Source: Spirosoma luteum DSM 19990
GTDB lineage: Bacteria; Bacteroidota; Bacteroidia; Cytophagales; Spirosomataceae
Direction of reading: 5' to 3'
Length of the DNA: 64,000 bases
NCBI RefSeq assembly: GCF_000374065.1
Contig: NZ_KB893253.1
Coordinates: forward strand, 1-64,000
Shown here: one piece after another, positions 51,492 through 62,146 of the stretch
Layout of the letters: every line of letters begins with the position of its first letter
Position numbering within the stretch: the stretch's first letter is position 1
Notes under the pieces: model-generated
Database searches by the model: none
Told to the model about the DNA's origin: nothing
The model's input: the letters and a program-made list of their open reading frames with translations, nothing else
Position numbers and translations under genes: made by a program

Positions 51492-52124
51492 ATGAGAAAG
51501 GCACTTAACCTAATTTGCGTATTGGCCATGACCGCTGGTGTTCTGTCCTGCAAAAAGGACCCCGATCCCCAGGCGCAGTTACCAAGCTACCTACGCGTAC
51601 CGGCTACGTTAACTGGATATGCCGGTTCTGGGCTCATCACGGTAGCAGGCGGTGGACTTAATCTTCGGGCCGAAGGCCCTGAGCAACTCAATACGACTAC
51701 GAACACGTATTCGGGTGTATTGGGCCAAATCTCAACCGGGGATATCAATGCTTACTTTACGGTTGGCCAACCCCGGATTTATAAGGAAAGTAGTCAGGTT
51801 CCCAACGATTATCAGGCCAATGGGGCACTGGCGATTATCAACACGGTCTCGCCTGGCACCTATCCTATGAATGCCCAGGCCCCGTCTCCGCGTGGTGAAT
51901 TTGCCGATCTGGTATTGAAGTTGCCTGGCCCTCAGATTTATAACACTCAGGGAGGCAGCCTAATTATTTCCGAGTCCACCTTGATAAAAACCCAGGGTAC
52001 AGCAAACCTGTACCGCGTTCAGGGCACGTTTCAGGCTACCCTTAATGGAAGTGGCATTGGTACAATACCCGGAAAGCCCATCGACGTGTCCGGCACATTT
52101 GACTTATTATTCGTACAGAACTAA
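51492..52124 (+). CDS. hypothetical lipoprotein, 210 aa
   Basis: Lipobox GVLSC with KKDPD after the cysteine, the typical Bacteroidota lipoprotein export signal. Beta-rich, Gly/Thr-rich body (YAGSGLITVAGGGLNLRAEG; GSGIGTIPGKPIDVSGTFD). May be an outer-surface accessory of the transfer apparatus. No family recognised. Confidence 0.65.
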   Translation: MRKALNLICVLAMTAGVLSCKKDPDPQAQLPSYLRVPATLTGYAGSGLITVAGGGLNLRAEGPEQLNTTTNTYSGVLGQISTGDINAYFTVGQPRIYKESSQVPNDYQANGALAIINTVSPGTYPMNAQAPSPRGEFADLVLKLPGPQIYNTQGGSLIISESTLIKTQGTANLYRVQGTFQATLNGSGIGTIPGKPIDVSGTFDLLFVQN

Positions 52125-52134
52125 TCCTATTGAT

Positions 52135-52356
52135 ATGGTACCAACTTTTCTCCTGAAGCGCCAGACTTATGGTCACTCGTTGCGCGTTTATATTGCCATG
52201 GTTGCCCTTGTCTTTTTGATGATTGGCTACACACTAGCGGTCTCCTGGATCATTGCCGAACGGACCTTGACAAAGGCCAATAAACTAGTCTTGATAGGGG
52301 GCGTATTGATTACTGCCCTGCTGACCTCGGGTTTATTTCGACGATTAAGCAGATAA
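52135..52356 (+). CDS. small membrane protein, 73 aa
   Basis: ATG 52135, 10 bases after the lipoprotein stop; an in-frame upstream start would overlap that gene. Two hydrophobic segments VYIAMVALVFLMIGYTLAVS and KLVLIGGVLITALLTSGLF with a short loop. No family recognised. Confidence 0.6.
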   Translation: MVPTFLLKRQTYGHSLRVYIAMVALVFLMIGYTLAVSWIIAERTLTKANKLVLIGGVLITALLTSGLFRRLSR

Positions 52357-52481
52357 GGAAAATTTACAGTCGACGCGCTGTTCAAAATGTATCAGGCGTG
52401 GTGGCTGACAAGCTTTAGTATGGATAGAAGCAAGAAGCCCGGGTTAGAATTTGGTCCGGACTTCTTTGTTAGGAGGATCGT
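52357..52481. other. spacer
   Basis: No gene; possible end of the tra operon. No strong terminator is visible. Confidence 0.3.
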
Positions 52482-52568
52482 TTGGGCAAACTCATAGGCC
52501 GCCCGGCGGGGCTGGATGCCGAGAAGTTAGCGAAAGTCAAGAAAGCGTTGGAGCACGGCGGCCGGTAA
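52482..52568 (+). pseudogene. serine-recombinase C-terminal fragment
   Basis: The frame reads LGKLIGRPAGLDAEKLAKVK then KALEHGGR and a stop. GRP.GL..E...K is the linker-to-HTH start of small resolvases. The catalytic domain and the rest of the HTH are missing. A remnant of a resolvase-bearing element inside the transfer region; its family is not identical to the 4447 recombinase. Confidence 0.6.
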
Positions 52569-52700
52569 GCTTGAGCGGGCCCCTGCCCCGAAACGCCAAC
52601 CTTGTACGACTGCGGCCCCTACGTTCCGCAAAGAGCGGCTTTTGGTTTAAATTGCAAAAAACGCAACCCGAAAGTTAGTTGGAAACAAATTTGATGTTTT
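52569..52700. other. spacer upstream of the primase-like gene
   Basis: GC-rich then AT-richer leader of the 408-aa gene. No gene. Confidence 0.3.
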
Positions 52701-53927
52701 ATGTCTATGCTTGCCAACACGTTCCGTTATCAGCTACCCAAAAAGGCCATTAAATCTGATTGTCCGAGTTGCGGTCCCAAACATCGCAAAACGTTGAGTC
52801 GCTATATCGATACGCAAACAAGCGAACCCCTGCCCGACATATACGGCCGTTGCGACCGTGAAATCAACTGTGGCTATCACCTTAACCCATACTACAAAGG
52901 AGCAACCGGTTTGTCTTATTTTGATCAGCTTAAAGCCAGGGCATCTATCGGTCCAATCCCAAAAGCCTGGTTTACAATGGCGGCCCGAGAGAAGCATGCG
53001 GGTATCGGCAAACAGGATATCATTGCTCATCTGATGCAATTGGAAGGAGCCAGACTTGAGCAGGCCGAACGGGTAGTAGATGTGGTGTTTGACCAATCAT
53101 CAAAATCTTTGCGGCCAAAAGAAACTGAAAATCCCATCCCAGTCCCTCAACATAGCCTCTGCACGATTCCGGAAGCGGTGTTTACCCAGTCGTTGGGCCA
53201 TTATGAGCGGAATCAGTTTGCGAGGCTGTTAGGCCGTCATTTTGGGGATGTAGTGGCCGACGAGTTGGTAAAACGGTTTAACATTGGCACGTCCGGACGC
53301 TGGCCGGGAGCCTGTGTGTTCTGGTATATTGATGAGTGGCAACGAATACGGGGTGGACAGATCAAATTGTTTGACGACACATTTCACACCGTTAAATACG
53401 TGATAAAGGCGGGCGAGAAGCGAAGCCGGACCACCTGGATTCATTCCTCGTATGCCAGGCGGTGTGATGAGTTGAACCAGCCCTATCCTGACTGGTTGAG
53501 TGCCTATCTGGATGAGCGAAATGAGGTACAAAAATCCCCTTGCCTATTCGGCTTGCCCCAATTGTTGACCGCCGACGTTGATCAGCCGGTTGCTATTGTC
53601 GAAGCACCCAAAACGGCGGTCATCAGTACGCCTTATTTTCCCGGCTTTGTCTGGATGGCCGTGGGTGCATTGTCGTATTTGAATGCTGAACGGTTGGCAC
53701 CCCTGCGTAGCCGACGAATTGAGTTATTTCCTGACCTGTCGAAAGATGGCCGTGCGTTTGAGCGCTGGAATCGGGTGGCGAATGAGCTGTTGGGGCAGGG
53801 GTTTCAGATCACTGTATCCAGTTATCTGGAAGATAATGCAACGGATGAGGAACGAGAAGCCGGTGCCGACTTAGCCGATTTCTTACTCGAACAATGGCAT
53901 TCATTTCCCTCCCAGTGGGAAGAGTAA
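52701..53927 (+). CDS. DUF6371-like zinc-binding primase/toprim-type protein
   Basis: 408 aa. N-terminal zinc-like motif C21xxC24 ... C51, C57, H60 (CPSC ... GRCDREINCGYH), as in CHC2-type primase zinc fingers. C-terminal region with VAIVEAPKTAVISTPYFPGF and ELFPDLSKDGRAFERWNRVA is toprim-like (E..K..., D...K). Such proteins are common in Bacteroidota plasmids; role is probably primer synthesis for the transferred strand (TraP-like position). Confidence 0.7.
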   Translation: MSMLANTFRYQLPKKAIKSDCPSCGPKHRKTLSRYIDTQTSEPLPDIYGRCDREINCGYHLNPYYKGATGLSYFDQLKARASIGPIPKAWFTMAAREKHAGIGKQDIIAHLMQLEGARLEQAERVVDVVFDQSSKSLRPKETENPIPVPQHSLCTIPEAVFTQSLGHYERNQFARLLGRHFGDVVADELVKRFNIGTSGRWPGACVFWYIDEWQRIRGGQIKLFDDTFHTVKYVIKAGEKRSRTTWIHSSYARRCDELNQPYPDWLSAYLDERNEVQKSPCLFGLPQLLTADVDQPVAIVEAPKTAVISTPYFPGFVWMAVGALSYLNAERLAPLRSRRIELFPDLSKDGRAFERWNRVANELLGQGFQITVSSYLEDNATDEEREAGADLADFLLEQWHSFPSQWEE

Positions 53928-54133
53928 AACGGACGTTTAACTGAACTATTTTATTGACCCTGTAATTTGGCTTTAACTACTCATTTACAGTAGATTAAAA
54001 GTCCAACAAACTCCAATGTGTATTCATTTATTGGACGAAATTTACCATTTGCCGTGTCCAATATCAGAAGGATTTATCTGACAAAGTCACAGGAGTATTC
54101 TTCCGTCTATCGCTTGATCAGGTAAGTTTACAC
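53928..54133. other. junction between transfer region and metabolic cargo
   Basis: 206 AT-rich bases, no gene, no clear terminator. Orientation changes here: tra genes read right, the following genes read left. Confidence 0.35.
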
Positions 54134-54628
54134 TTACTGCTTAACGTTGTTGTACTCCTTATCAGTTACTGGTTGTAACCAGGTCACCCGCCCTGTTGTG
54201 GTGTTGGGAGTTATGGCAAGCTGCCTAAATTCATTAGTCGGCGAAGCCCCGTGCCAATGCGGTATATTGGGTGGACATTTCACCGCATCGCCTTTTCTCA
54301 GGATTTGAACGGGCTTTCCTTGTTCCTGGTAGTACCCAATGCCGCCTAACGCCAGTAGTACCTGTCCGCCAGGGTGGTGATGCCAGTACGAGCGAGCACC
54401 CGGCTCGAAGGTCACGTAGCCCACCGGAATATTGACCGCGCTGTCAGGCTCAATCAACGGCTGCACCCAGACAGTGCCGGTAAAGTTGCTGGTTGGTGCC
54501 CGCCGTCCTTTTGGAAAAATAGCGCCCGCTTCCGTCACCGTTTCCGGTTGAGTCTGCGCCCTTACCTCACTACTTATTAGTAGGATCAGTAATGCTACAG
54601 CCAGTAGGCCAATTACCTTGTTATTCAT
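54134..54628 (-). CDS. periplasmic cupin-fold protein, 164 aa
   Basis: Signal peptide (LLAVALLILLISSEVRAQ). Cupin motif YWHHHPGGQVLLALGGIGYY with metal-ligand histidines, then a second motif KCPPNIPHWHG. The protein resembles small (R)-mandelonitrile-lyase/quercetinase-like cupins. Homologous to the 59587-60051 gene; one of several duplicated genes in this cluster. Confidence 0.85.
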   Translation of the reverse strand: MNNKVIGLLAVALLILLISSEVRAQTQPETVTEAGAIFPKGRRAPTSNFTGTVWVQPLIEPDSAVNIPVGYVTFEPGARSYWHHHPGGQVLLALGGIGYYQEQGKPVQILRKGDAVKCPPNIPHWHGASPTNEFRQLAITPNTTTGRVTWLQPVTDKEYNNVKQ

Positions 54629-54671
54629 TGATTTCCAGAAAAAAGCGTTCCCTACTTAGATCTACATATAC

Positions 54672-55403
54672 TTAGCGCCTTGCGGCTCTAACCTGCGTCA
54701 GAACCAGTCGGCCAGCTTCGGCTTCTGATTTGCCGACGTTTGTTGCGATCAGCGCCATTACTTGCTCCAGCTGGTGTCCGGTCAGGCCCAGGTGCAAACA
54801 GATGCCCAGGTGACTTTGCAACATGGGCTCAGCGCCCCCGATACTGGTCAGCACTGAAATGGTCGTCAGTTCCCGGTCAGTATAACTGAGCACATCCCGC
54901 TCGAATAGATCAGCAAACAGATGCTCTTTCAAAAACACCTCGATCTCCGGACTAAATGCCGAGTATCCGCGCTTCGGCCCGGTTTCCGGCTGGCCGCTTA
55001 GTTGTTCCAGGACTTTTTTGCCACGTTCATACTTGGGTTTGCTACTGGTAATCGGTGAGGCTTTCCTGCCCATTTTGTCGGTAATCCCCCGCTTCTTTCG
55101 CTCGTCCAGCACCGACATGAACGTTTGTAATCCTCGAATACTTCTGGGAAAGCCACAATAGGCATACAAATGGACCAGCACTTCCTTGATTTCGTTGACA
55201 GTCAGCCCCGCATCCAGACCGGTGGTTAAGGCTGTTTGTAGTTTTTGCAGATCGCCCTTCGCGGTGAGGGAAGCAATAGAGACAATGCTTTGCTGCTTCG
55301 GCGACAAGGCAGTGGTAGTTGGTTGACTCGGTTGATTTTGTGCGTAGAGCTGGTTAACGGAGGCACTCCAACTGATAAGCATACATAGTAGCGCGATCCG
55401 CAT
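54672..55403 (-). CDS. carboxymuconolactone decarboxylase-like protein with signal peptide
   Basis: 243 aa from ATG 55403 (MRIALLCMLISWSASVNQLY); the frame continues upstream, but a signal peptide starts here. Two CMD-type helical units: KEVLVHLYAYCGFPRSIRGL and the similar MLQSHLGICLHLGLTGHQLE. CxxC is absent, so not a classical AhpD peroxidase. Likely peroxidase-like or dehydrohalogenase-like accessory. Confidence 0.8.
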   Translation of the reverse strand: MRIALLCMLISWSASVNQLYAQNQPSQPTTTALSPKQQSIVSIASLTAKGDLQKLQTALTTGLDAGLTVNEIKEVLVHLYAYCGFPRSIRGLQTFMSVLDERKKRGITDKMGRKASPITSSKPKYERGKKVLEQLSGQPETGPKRGYSAFSPEIEVFLKEHLFADLFERDVLSYTDRELTTISVLTSIGGAEPMLQSHLGICLHLGLTGHQLEQVMALIATNVGKSEAEAGRLVLTQVRAARR

Positions 55404-55555
55404 ATAGGTAGTTGAGAAGATAGAGACAACAAACACGTAGAACTGGTAAAGCGAATCCCTTAGCCGTTTGAACAGGTCGGGGAAAGTGGTTTTAGTGTTC
55501 TTACTTGGTTGCACCGGAAAAAATTTCATTGATGCCAGCCTCGTCGGGCAGGCTA

Positions 55556-56539
<984 letters not shown>

Positions 56540-56549
56540 TCAAGTTGAT

Positions 56550-57200
56550 TTATTTCAATAGGTTAATTGTACGCAACCAATTCTGTATGGCTCTTTCGGC
56601 TTCTTGGGCCCTATCACCCTGGATAACCAGCAGTTGGCCATCGCGTTCTGATCCACCTCGCATGGTAAAGCCTTCCAGTACATGGCTCTTTGGACACAGT
56701 TCCTTCACTGTTTGGAACGTACTGCCAATACCATACCCACCATTACTGTTAAACGGAATGACCGTTTTCCCAGTCAGATTATACTGACGCAAAAAGCTTT
56801 TCATAGGCGGGGGCAACTGCATACCCCAGGTCGGGAAGCCCACAAACACAATATCATACCTTTGGATGCTATCGATTTTTGTTTTTAGTGGGGGCAGGAA
56901 ACCAGTCTCGTTTTCACGCGCTACCTGTTGAACTGTCGTCTGGTAGTTGGCCGGATAGGGAGCTACTAAGTCAAGGGCCACTAATGTCCCACCCAACTTC
57001 TTGTGGATGATTTCCGCTAAAGCCCTGGTATTATTGGTTCGGGACAAATACACGATTAACACCTTGCCCGGCATGGATGTGCCGGGCGGAAGCCTAGACG
57101 TAGTTGTTGTATTAATTTCCTGCTGTTGGGTGGACGAACAAGCCCAGCTCAAGAGGAAAAATGCCCACCGCAGGTTCATCATAAAGGCAGTTAGTTTCAT
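56550..57200 (-). CDS. flavodoxin-like lipoprotein, 216 aa
   Basis: N-terminal hydrophobic stretch with LLSWACSS (lipobox-like), then the FMN phosphate-binding loop LSRTNNTRALAEIIHKKL (~52-66), FVGFPTWGMQLPPPM for the isoalloxazine contact, and NSNGGYGIG. Flavodoxin_4-type. An exported or membrane-anchored electron carrier is odd; the lipobox should be checked. Confidence 0.8.
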   Translation of the reverse strand: MKLTAFMMNLRWAFFLLSWACSSTQQQEINTTTTSRLPPGTSMPGKVLIVYLSRTNNTRALAEIIHKKLGGTLVALDLVAPYPANYQTTVQQVARENETGFLPPLKTKIDSIQRYDIVFVGFPTWGMQLPPPMKSFLRQYNLTGKTVIPFNSNGGYGIGSTFQTVKELCPKSHVLEGFTMRGGSERDGQLLVIQGDRAQEAERAIQNWLRTINLLK

Positions 57201-57239
57201 TCCGTTGCGTACAACTTACTCCAGTGAAGCGGTATCCGT

Positions 57240-58415
57240 TTATTTCTTAGGGGGTGCTTCCACATTAGAAAATGCAAGCACCATTTGCGGCAGACGCTCC
57301 CCCTTAACTTCGATTCTAGCTAATTGAGTATCGAATTGTTTGAGTTCATCAGCCGTGAACCGGACATCAGCGGCCCCAATATTTTCGACCATGTGCTCCA
57401 TCTGAGTGGTACCCGGGATCGGCACAATCCATGGTTTCTGGGCCAGCAGCCAGGCCAGCGATACCTGCGCGGGTGTCGCTTTCTTCTGAGAAGCCCAGCT
57501 TTTTACCACGTCCAGGAGCGCCAGATTGTGAGGTAGATTCTCGGGGGAGAACCGGGACTCCATTCCGCGAATGTCGCCGGGAGCGAACCGGGTAGTAGCG
57601 TCGATAGCGCCGGTCAAAAAACCCACGCCCAGCGGACTCCAGGGTACGAAACCGATACCAAGCTCCTGACAGAGCGGAAGGATAACGGCCTCCGGTCCAC
57701 GCCAAATAAGCGAGTATTCGTTCTGAATAGCCGTAACTGGATGAATGGCATGGGCGCGCCGTACGGTTTGTGGTCCGGGTTCGGACAATCCGTAGTGCAA
57801 AACCTTTCCTTGGTTGATCAGGTCTTTGATGGCCCCGGCAACGTCTTCAATTGGAACGGCCGGATCGACCCGGTGTTGGTACAATAAATCAATCCGGTCG
57901 GTGCGAAGACGTTTTAACATACCTTCTACGACCTCCCTGATGTGCTCGGGACGACTGTTCAAACCGGGAAGACGCTGACCGGTCTTTTGGTCGATGTTCC
58001 AGCCGAACTTGGTTTCAATAACCACTTTATTCCGAATCCCTACCAGCGCTTCACCCAGAATACGTTCCACCTCGAACGGGCCGTATGCCTCGGCGGCATC
58101 GAATAGGGTAATACCCCGGTCGAACGCCGTTCGGATAATGTTGTGCATTTGGGTGCGGGAGGGGATCGTCGTTTGATAGGTACGACTCATATTCTGCACC
58201 CCAAGCCCAATACTGGAAACGTCCAGCGTACCTAGTTTGCGACGGCCCGGTTTGGCGTGTGGTGCAATCGACGCAGACTGGCTCGATGAAACGGTGGCCG
58301 AAAGTGCTTTTGCATCTGGGGCAAACAAAGCCCCCCCTGCCAATGCCAAACCGGTTTTAAGGATGTCGCGACGGGTTGAATCCGTATTCGCATTGGGATT
58401 ATTTATAGGCTGCAT
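57240..58415 (-). CDS. Tat-exported aldo/keto reductase, 391 aa
   Basis: Tat-type signal TRRDILKTGLALAGGALFAP (twin Arg R15/R16), then AKR domain with TLFDAAEAYGPFEVE, VVIETKFGWN and LLYQHRVDP. Paralogue of the 55556 gene. Exported folded, so it must act in the periplasm with its cofactor. Confidence 0.9.
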   Translation of the reverse strand: MQPINNPNANTDSTRRDILKTGLALAGGALFAPDAKALSATVSSSQSASIAPHAKPGRRKLGTLDVSSIGLGVQNMSRTYQTTIPSRTQMHNIIRTAFDRGITLFDAAEAYGPFEVERILGEALVGIRNKVVIETKFGWNIDQKTGQRLPGLNSRPEHIREVVEGMLKRLRTDRIDLLYQHRVDPAVPIEDVAGAIKDLINQGKVLHYGLSEPGPQTVRRAHAIHPVTAIQNEYSLIWRGPEAVILPLCQELGIGFVPWSPLGVGFLTGAIDATTRFAPGDIRGMESRFSPENLPHNLALLDVVKSWASQKKATPAQVSLAWLLAQKPWIVPIPGTTQMEHMVENIGAADVRFTADELKQFDTQLARIEVKGERLPQMVLAFSNVEAPPKK

Positions 58416-58478
58416 GATTGATCGTGGCTAAACTTTTCGGGTGCTTAATGACAGGGAGATAGAAAACGAGATACCTCG

Positions 58479-58961
58479 TTAATGCTTGATCACATGCATA
58501 TCCCGTACACTACTAAATGTCAGGGCCAGCATTTTCCAGGAACGTCCTTGTTTTTTGTAGACCTCGGTAACGGTAAACTCTGTCTTGGCCTCTGTGCCCC
58601 GAACCATGGCCACCAGTGTAATCCGACTCCAGATAATGGCCGTGTTGTCAAACAGTTCTACTGCCACATCGTGTACATCCGCTTGCTTGTACCAAATGCT
58701 TCCGGTTTTAATGATATTGAGCTCTTCATCCTTTTTCCAGGTGCCACTCATATGTACAAATTTTGACTTCTCATCGAAGAGCTGAGCTAGTTTGTCCACA
58801 TTCTTATCAGCCATCCACTGCCATTTCTGTTTCGATAGGTCAATGATTTCCTGCTCGGCTTTCGTGGGGGCAGCCAGACTGGTGCTTGCAGTTGATGTTT
58901 GCGCGAACGATGCCTGTATACCTATCAGCAGGAAACACAAACCGAGAATTGATACTTTCAT
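58479..58961 (-). CDS. DUF4440 / NTF2-like secreted protein, 160 aa
   Basis: Signal peptide (SILGLCFLLIGIQASFAQ). The NTF2-like core: EQEIIDLSKQKWQWMADKNV, KSKFVHMSGTWKKDEELNII, EVYKKQGRSWKMLALTFSSV, and H/D residues of the cavity. SnoaL/DUF4440-type. Paralogue of the 59050 gene. Confidence 0.85.
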   Translation of the reverse strand: MKVSILGLCFLLIGIQASFAQTSTASTSLAAPTKAEQEIIDLSKQKWQWMADKNVDKLAQLFDEKSKFVHMSGTWKKDEELNIIKTGSIWYKQADVHDVAVELFDNTAIIWSRITLVAMVRGTEAKTEFTVTEVYKKQGRSWKMLALTFSSVRDMHVIKH

Positions 58962-59049
58962 GTAGTAGTTGATTGTTAGGTGTTAAAAAGATAGCTGCCC
59001 CGATCGTTGTTTACGACGATTCCTGGTGGTGCGAACGACATGAACCTTG

Positions 59050-59553
59050 CTAGTTTTTAACGGGCCTCATCAGCTTGGAGAACGAGAGTTGCCCCATCGT
59101 CCATTTGCCGTTTTGGTTGATATAGACCTCCGTCACCATAAATGGGTTGACCACTTCATTGCCGCCCACTACAGCCACCAGATCAAGGTCGCTCAACAGT
59201 ATGGCCGTATTGCCGATCATGTTGACAGTGGTTAAATGGACCGTCGCTTTCTTGTACCAGATGTTTCCGCTCTTGATGACGTCCAGTTCCTGGCTCTTAC
59301 CCCAACTGCCACCCATGTGAACAAACATCGATTTGTCATCGAATAAAGCCGTTAACTTATCGACATTCTTGTCAGACATCCACTGCCATTTATCTTTCGA
59401 GAGCGCAATGATTTCCTGCTCTGTACTGGTGTTCGCACTCGCTTTAGGCGCCTGAGCGACGGACACTTGCCCGCTTACCAGCAGGAAGCATAGGCCGATA
59501 ATGGATGCTTTCAACGCGGCATTTACGCGTCCATAAGTTCTGGGTACGTTCAT
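59050..59553 (-). CDS. DUF4440 / NTF2-like secreted protein, 167 aa
   Basis: Same fold as the neighbour: EQEIIALSKDKWQWMSDKNV, KSMFVHMGGSWGKSQELDVI, TEVYINQNGKWTMGQLSFSK. Signal-like N-terminus (AALKASIIGLCFLLVSGQVS). Tandem duplicate, about two thirds identical by eye. Confidence 0.85.
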   Translation of the reverse strand: MNVPRTYGRVNAALKASIIGLCFLLVSGQVSVAQAPKASANTSTEQEIIALSKDKWQWMSDKNVDKLTALFDDKSMFVHMGGSWGKSQELDVIKSGNIWYKKATVHLTTVNMIGNTAILLSDLDLVAVVGGNEVVNPFMVTEVYINQNGKWTMGQLSFSKLMRPVKN

Positions 59554-59586
59554 AGTCGATTGGGGTTTATGAATGACATTGCCTGT

Positions 59587-60051
59587 TTATTTGGTGGGGC
59601 CGTATTCCTCGTCGGTCACCCGTTTGAACCAGATGGTTTTTCCTTTCTGGGTTGGCGAGGTGGCCAGGTAGCCAAAGCCACTGGTGGGGGTTGCGCCATG
59701 CCAATGTTCAATTCCGGGCGGACATTTAATGACCTCTCCCTTGCGTACAGTTTGTTTTGGCTTACCCCGTTCCTGGTAATACCCAACGCCCTCGGTGACC
59801 ATCAGAACCTGGCCGCCCGGATGGGAATGCCAGTCGAGCCGGGCACCGGGGGCAAAAATGGCCTGTGCAATGCTGAACGTGAAGGTGCTGTCGGGGCCGC
59901 TTACTTCGCTTAGCCAGACATCGCCCACGTGGGTTTTAGTGGTTGCTAGTTGCCCTTTGGGAAAGATGGGGTCGTTTTGGGCCATGGTCCGGGTTGAGCA
60001 GGCAACTACGGCTAAACCCATGATCAGTTTATTGATACGCATCAGTTTCAT
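59587..60051 (-). CDS. periplasmic cupin-fold protein, 154 aa
   Basis: Signal peptide (KLIMGLAVVACSTRTMAQ). Cupin motif WHSHPGGQVLMVTEGVGYYQ and KCPPGIEHWHGATPTSGF. Paralogue of the 54134 gene at the other end of the cluster. Confidence 0.85.
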   Translation of the reverse strand: MKLMRINKLIMGLAVVACSTRTMAQNDPIFPKGQLATTKTHVGDVWLSEVSGPDSTFTFSIAQAIFAPGARLDWHSHPGGQVLMVTEGVGYYQERGKPKQTVRKGEVIKCPPGIEHWHGATPTSGFGYLATSPTQKGKTIWFKRVTDEEYGPTK

Positions 60052-60063
60052 TGTTTCTTGTGT

Positions 60064-61069
<1,006 letters not shown>

Positions 61070-61972
61070 ATGGATACCCTGCGACGATTTGAGACAATCA
61101 GTGAGTACAATGCCTTCAATAACAATGAGACCCTACACCCGTTGGTCAGCGTCGTCGACCTCTCAAAGGCCGATCCCAGGCAGGGTTCCCGGATGTATTT
61201 TGGCTTCTACACCATCTTTTTAAAAGATGTCATATGTGGTGATCTGGTGTATGGTCGGCATACGTATGATTACCAGGAAGGAACGCTGGTTTTTATGGCA
61301 CCGGGCCAGATAGCCGGTATGAATAGCAATGGAGAAACCTATCAGCCTAAAGGGTACGCGCTGGTCTTCCATCCTGATCTGATTCACGGCACACCTCTGG
61401 GAAGGCATATTCAGGAATATAGCTTCTTTGGCTACCAATTCTTTGAAGCGCTGCATTTATCGAATCGGGAACGGCAAATTGTACTGGATTGCTTTTCTAA
61501 AATTGAGTATGAATTAGACCGTGCCATTGATAAGCATAGTAAAAAGCTGATTGTCGCGACGATTGAGCTGTTTCTGGGGTATTGCACCCGGTTTTATGAT
61601 CGGCAATTCATCACCCGGGAAACGGCCCACAAAGGCACACTGGAACGCTTTGAGACCTTATTAAAGGACTATTTCCTGAGCGACAAACCACAAACAATCG
61701 GCTTACCATCCGTCACTTACTGCGCGGGTGAGTTGAACTTGTCGGCCAATTATTTTGGCGACCTGATCAAGAAAGAAACGGGCAAAACAGCGCAGGAATA
61801 CATTCAGGCGAAGGTGATTGATCTGGCCAAAGAACGCATATTTGACCAAAGCAAATCGGTCAGTCAAATCGCTTATGATTTAGGGTTTAAATACCCTCAG
61901 CACTTTATCCGCCTGTTTAAGCAACGGGTCGGCCAATCACCCAATGAGTACCGGATGTTCCATTATAATTAA
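61070..61972 (+). CDS. AraC-family transcriptional regulator
   Basis: 300 aa. N-terminal sensing domain (EGTLVFMAPGQIAGMNSNGE cupin-like fold). The C-terminal double HTH: GELNLSANYFGDLIKKETGK, AQEYIQAKVIDLAKERIFDQ, SVSQIAYDLGFKYPQHFIRL, FKQRVGQSPNEYR, the AraC/XylS signature. Divergent from the redox cluster, so probably its activator. Confidence 0.92.
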   Translation: MDTLRRFETISEYNAFNNNETLHPLVSVVDLSKADPRQGSRMYFGFYTIFLKDVICGDLVYGRHTYDYQEGTLVFMAPGQIAGMNSNGETYQPKGYALVFHPDLIHGTPLGRHIQEYSFFGYQFFEALHLSNRERQIVLDCFSKIEYELDRAIDKHSKKLIVATIELFLGYCTRFYDRQFITRETAHKGTLERFETLLKDYFLSDKPQTIGLPSVTYCAGELNLSANYFGDLIKKETGKTAQEYIQAKVIDLAKERIFDQSKSVSQIAYDLGFKYPQHFIRLFKQRVGQSPNEYRMFHYN

Positions 61973-62067
61973 TCGTCTTCCGGCTAGTTTAATACCTACT
62001 GTCTAATCAACTGGCCTTACTGAATTCCTTCATCTAAATGGACGTTGAACAAGGAAAGCGGACGTAA

Positions 62068-62118
62068 CGAAAAACGGTCTGGTTGAGCAAAGCGATTGCT
62101 TAACCAGACCGTTTTTCG
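62068..62118. terminator. strong bidirectional terminator
   Basis: A 23-base arm (cgaaaaacggtctggttgag plus caa) at 62068-62090 and 62096-62118 with one mismatch, followed by T-runs on either side. Separates convergent araC and the dehydrogenase. Confidence 0.9.
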
Positions 62119-62146
62119 TTTGAGGGTTGCTAGCTTTCCGGCACCC

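Noticed and set aside
52451-52678. 75-codon plus-strand frame next to the resolvase fragment
   Set aside because: Low-complexity Arg/Ser-rich translation; another frame there encodes the recognisable resolvase piece.
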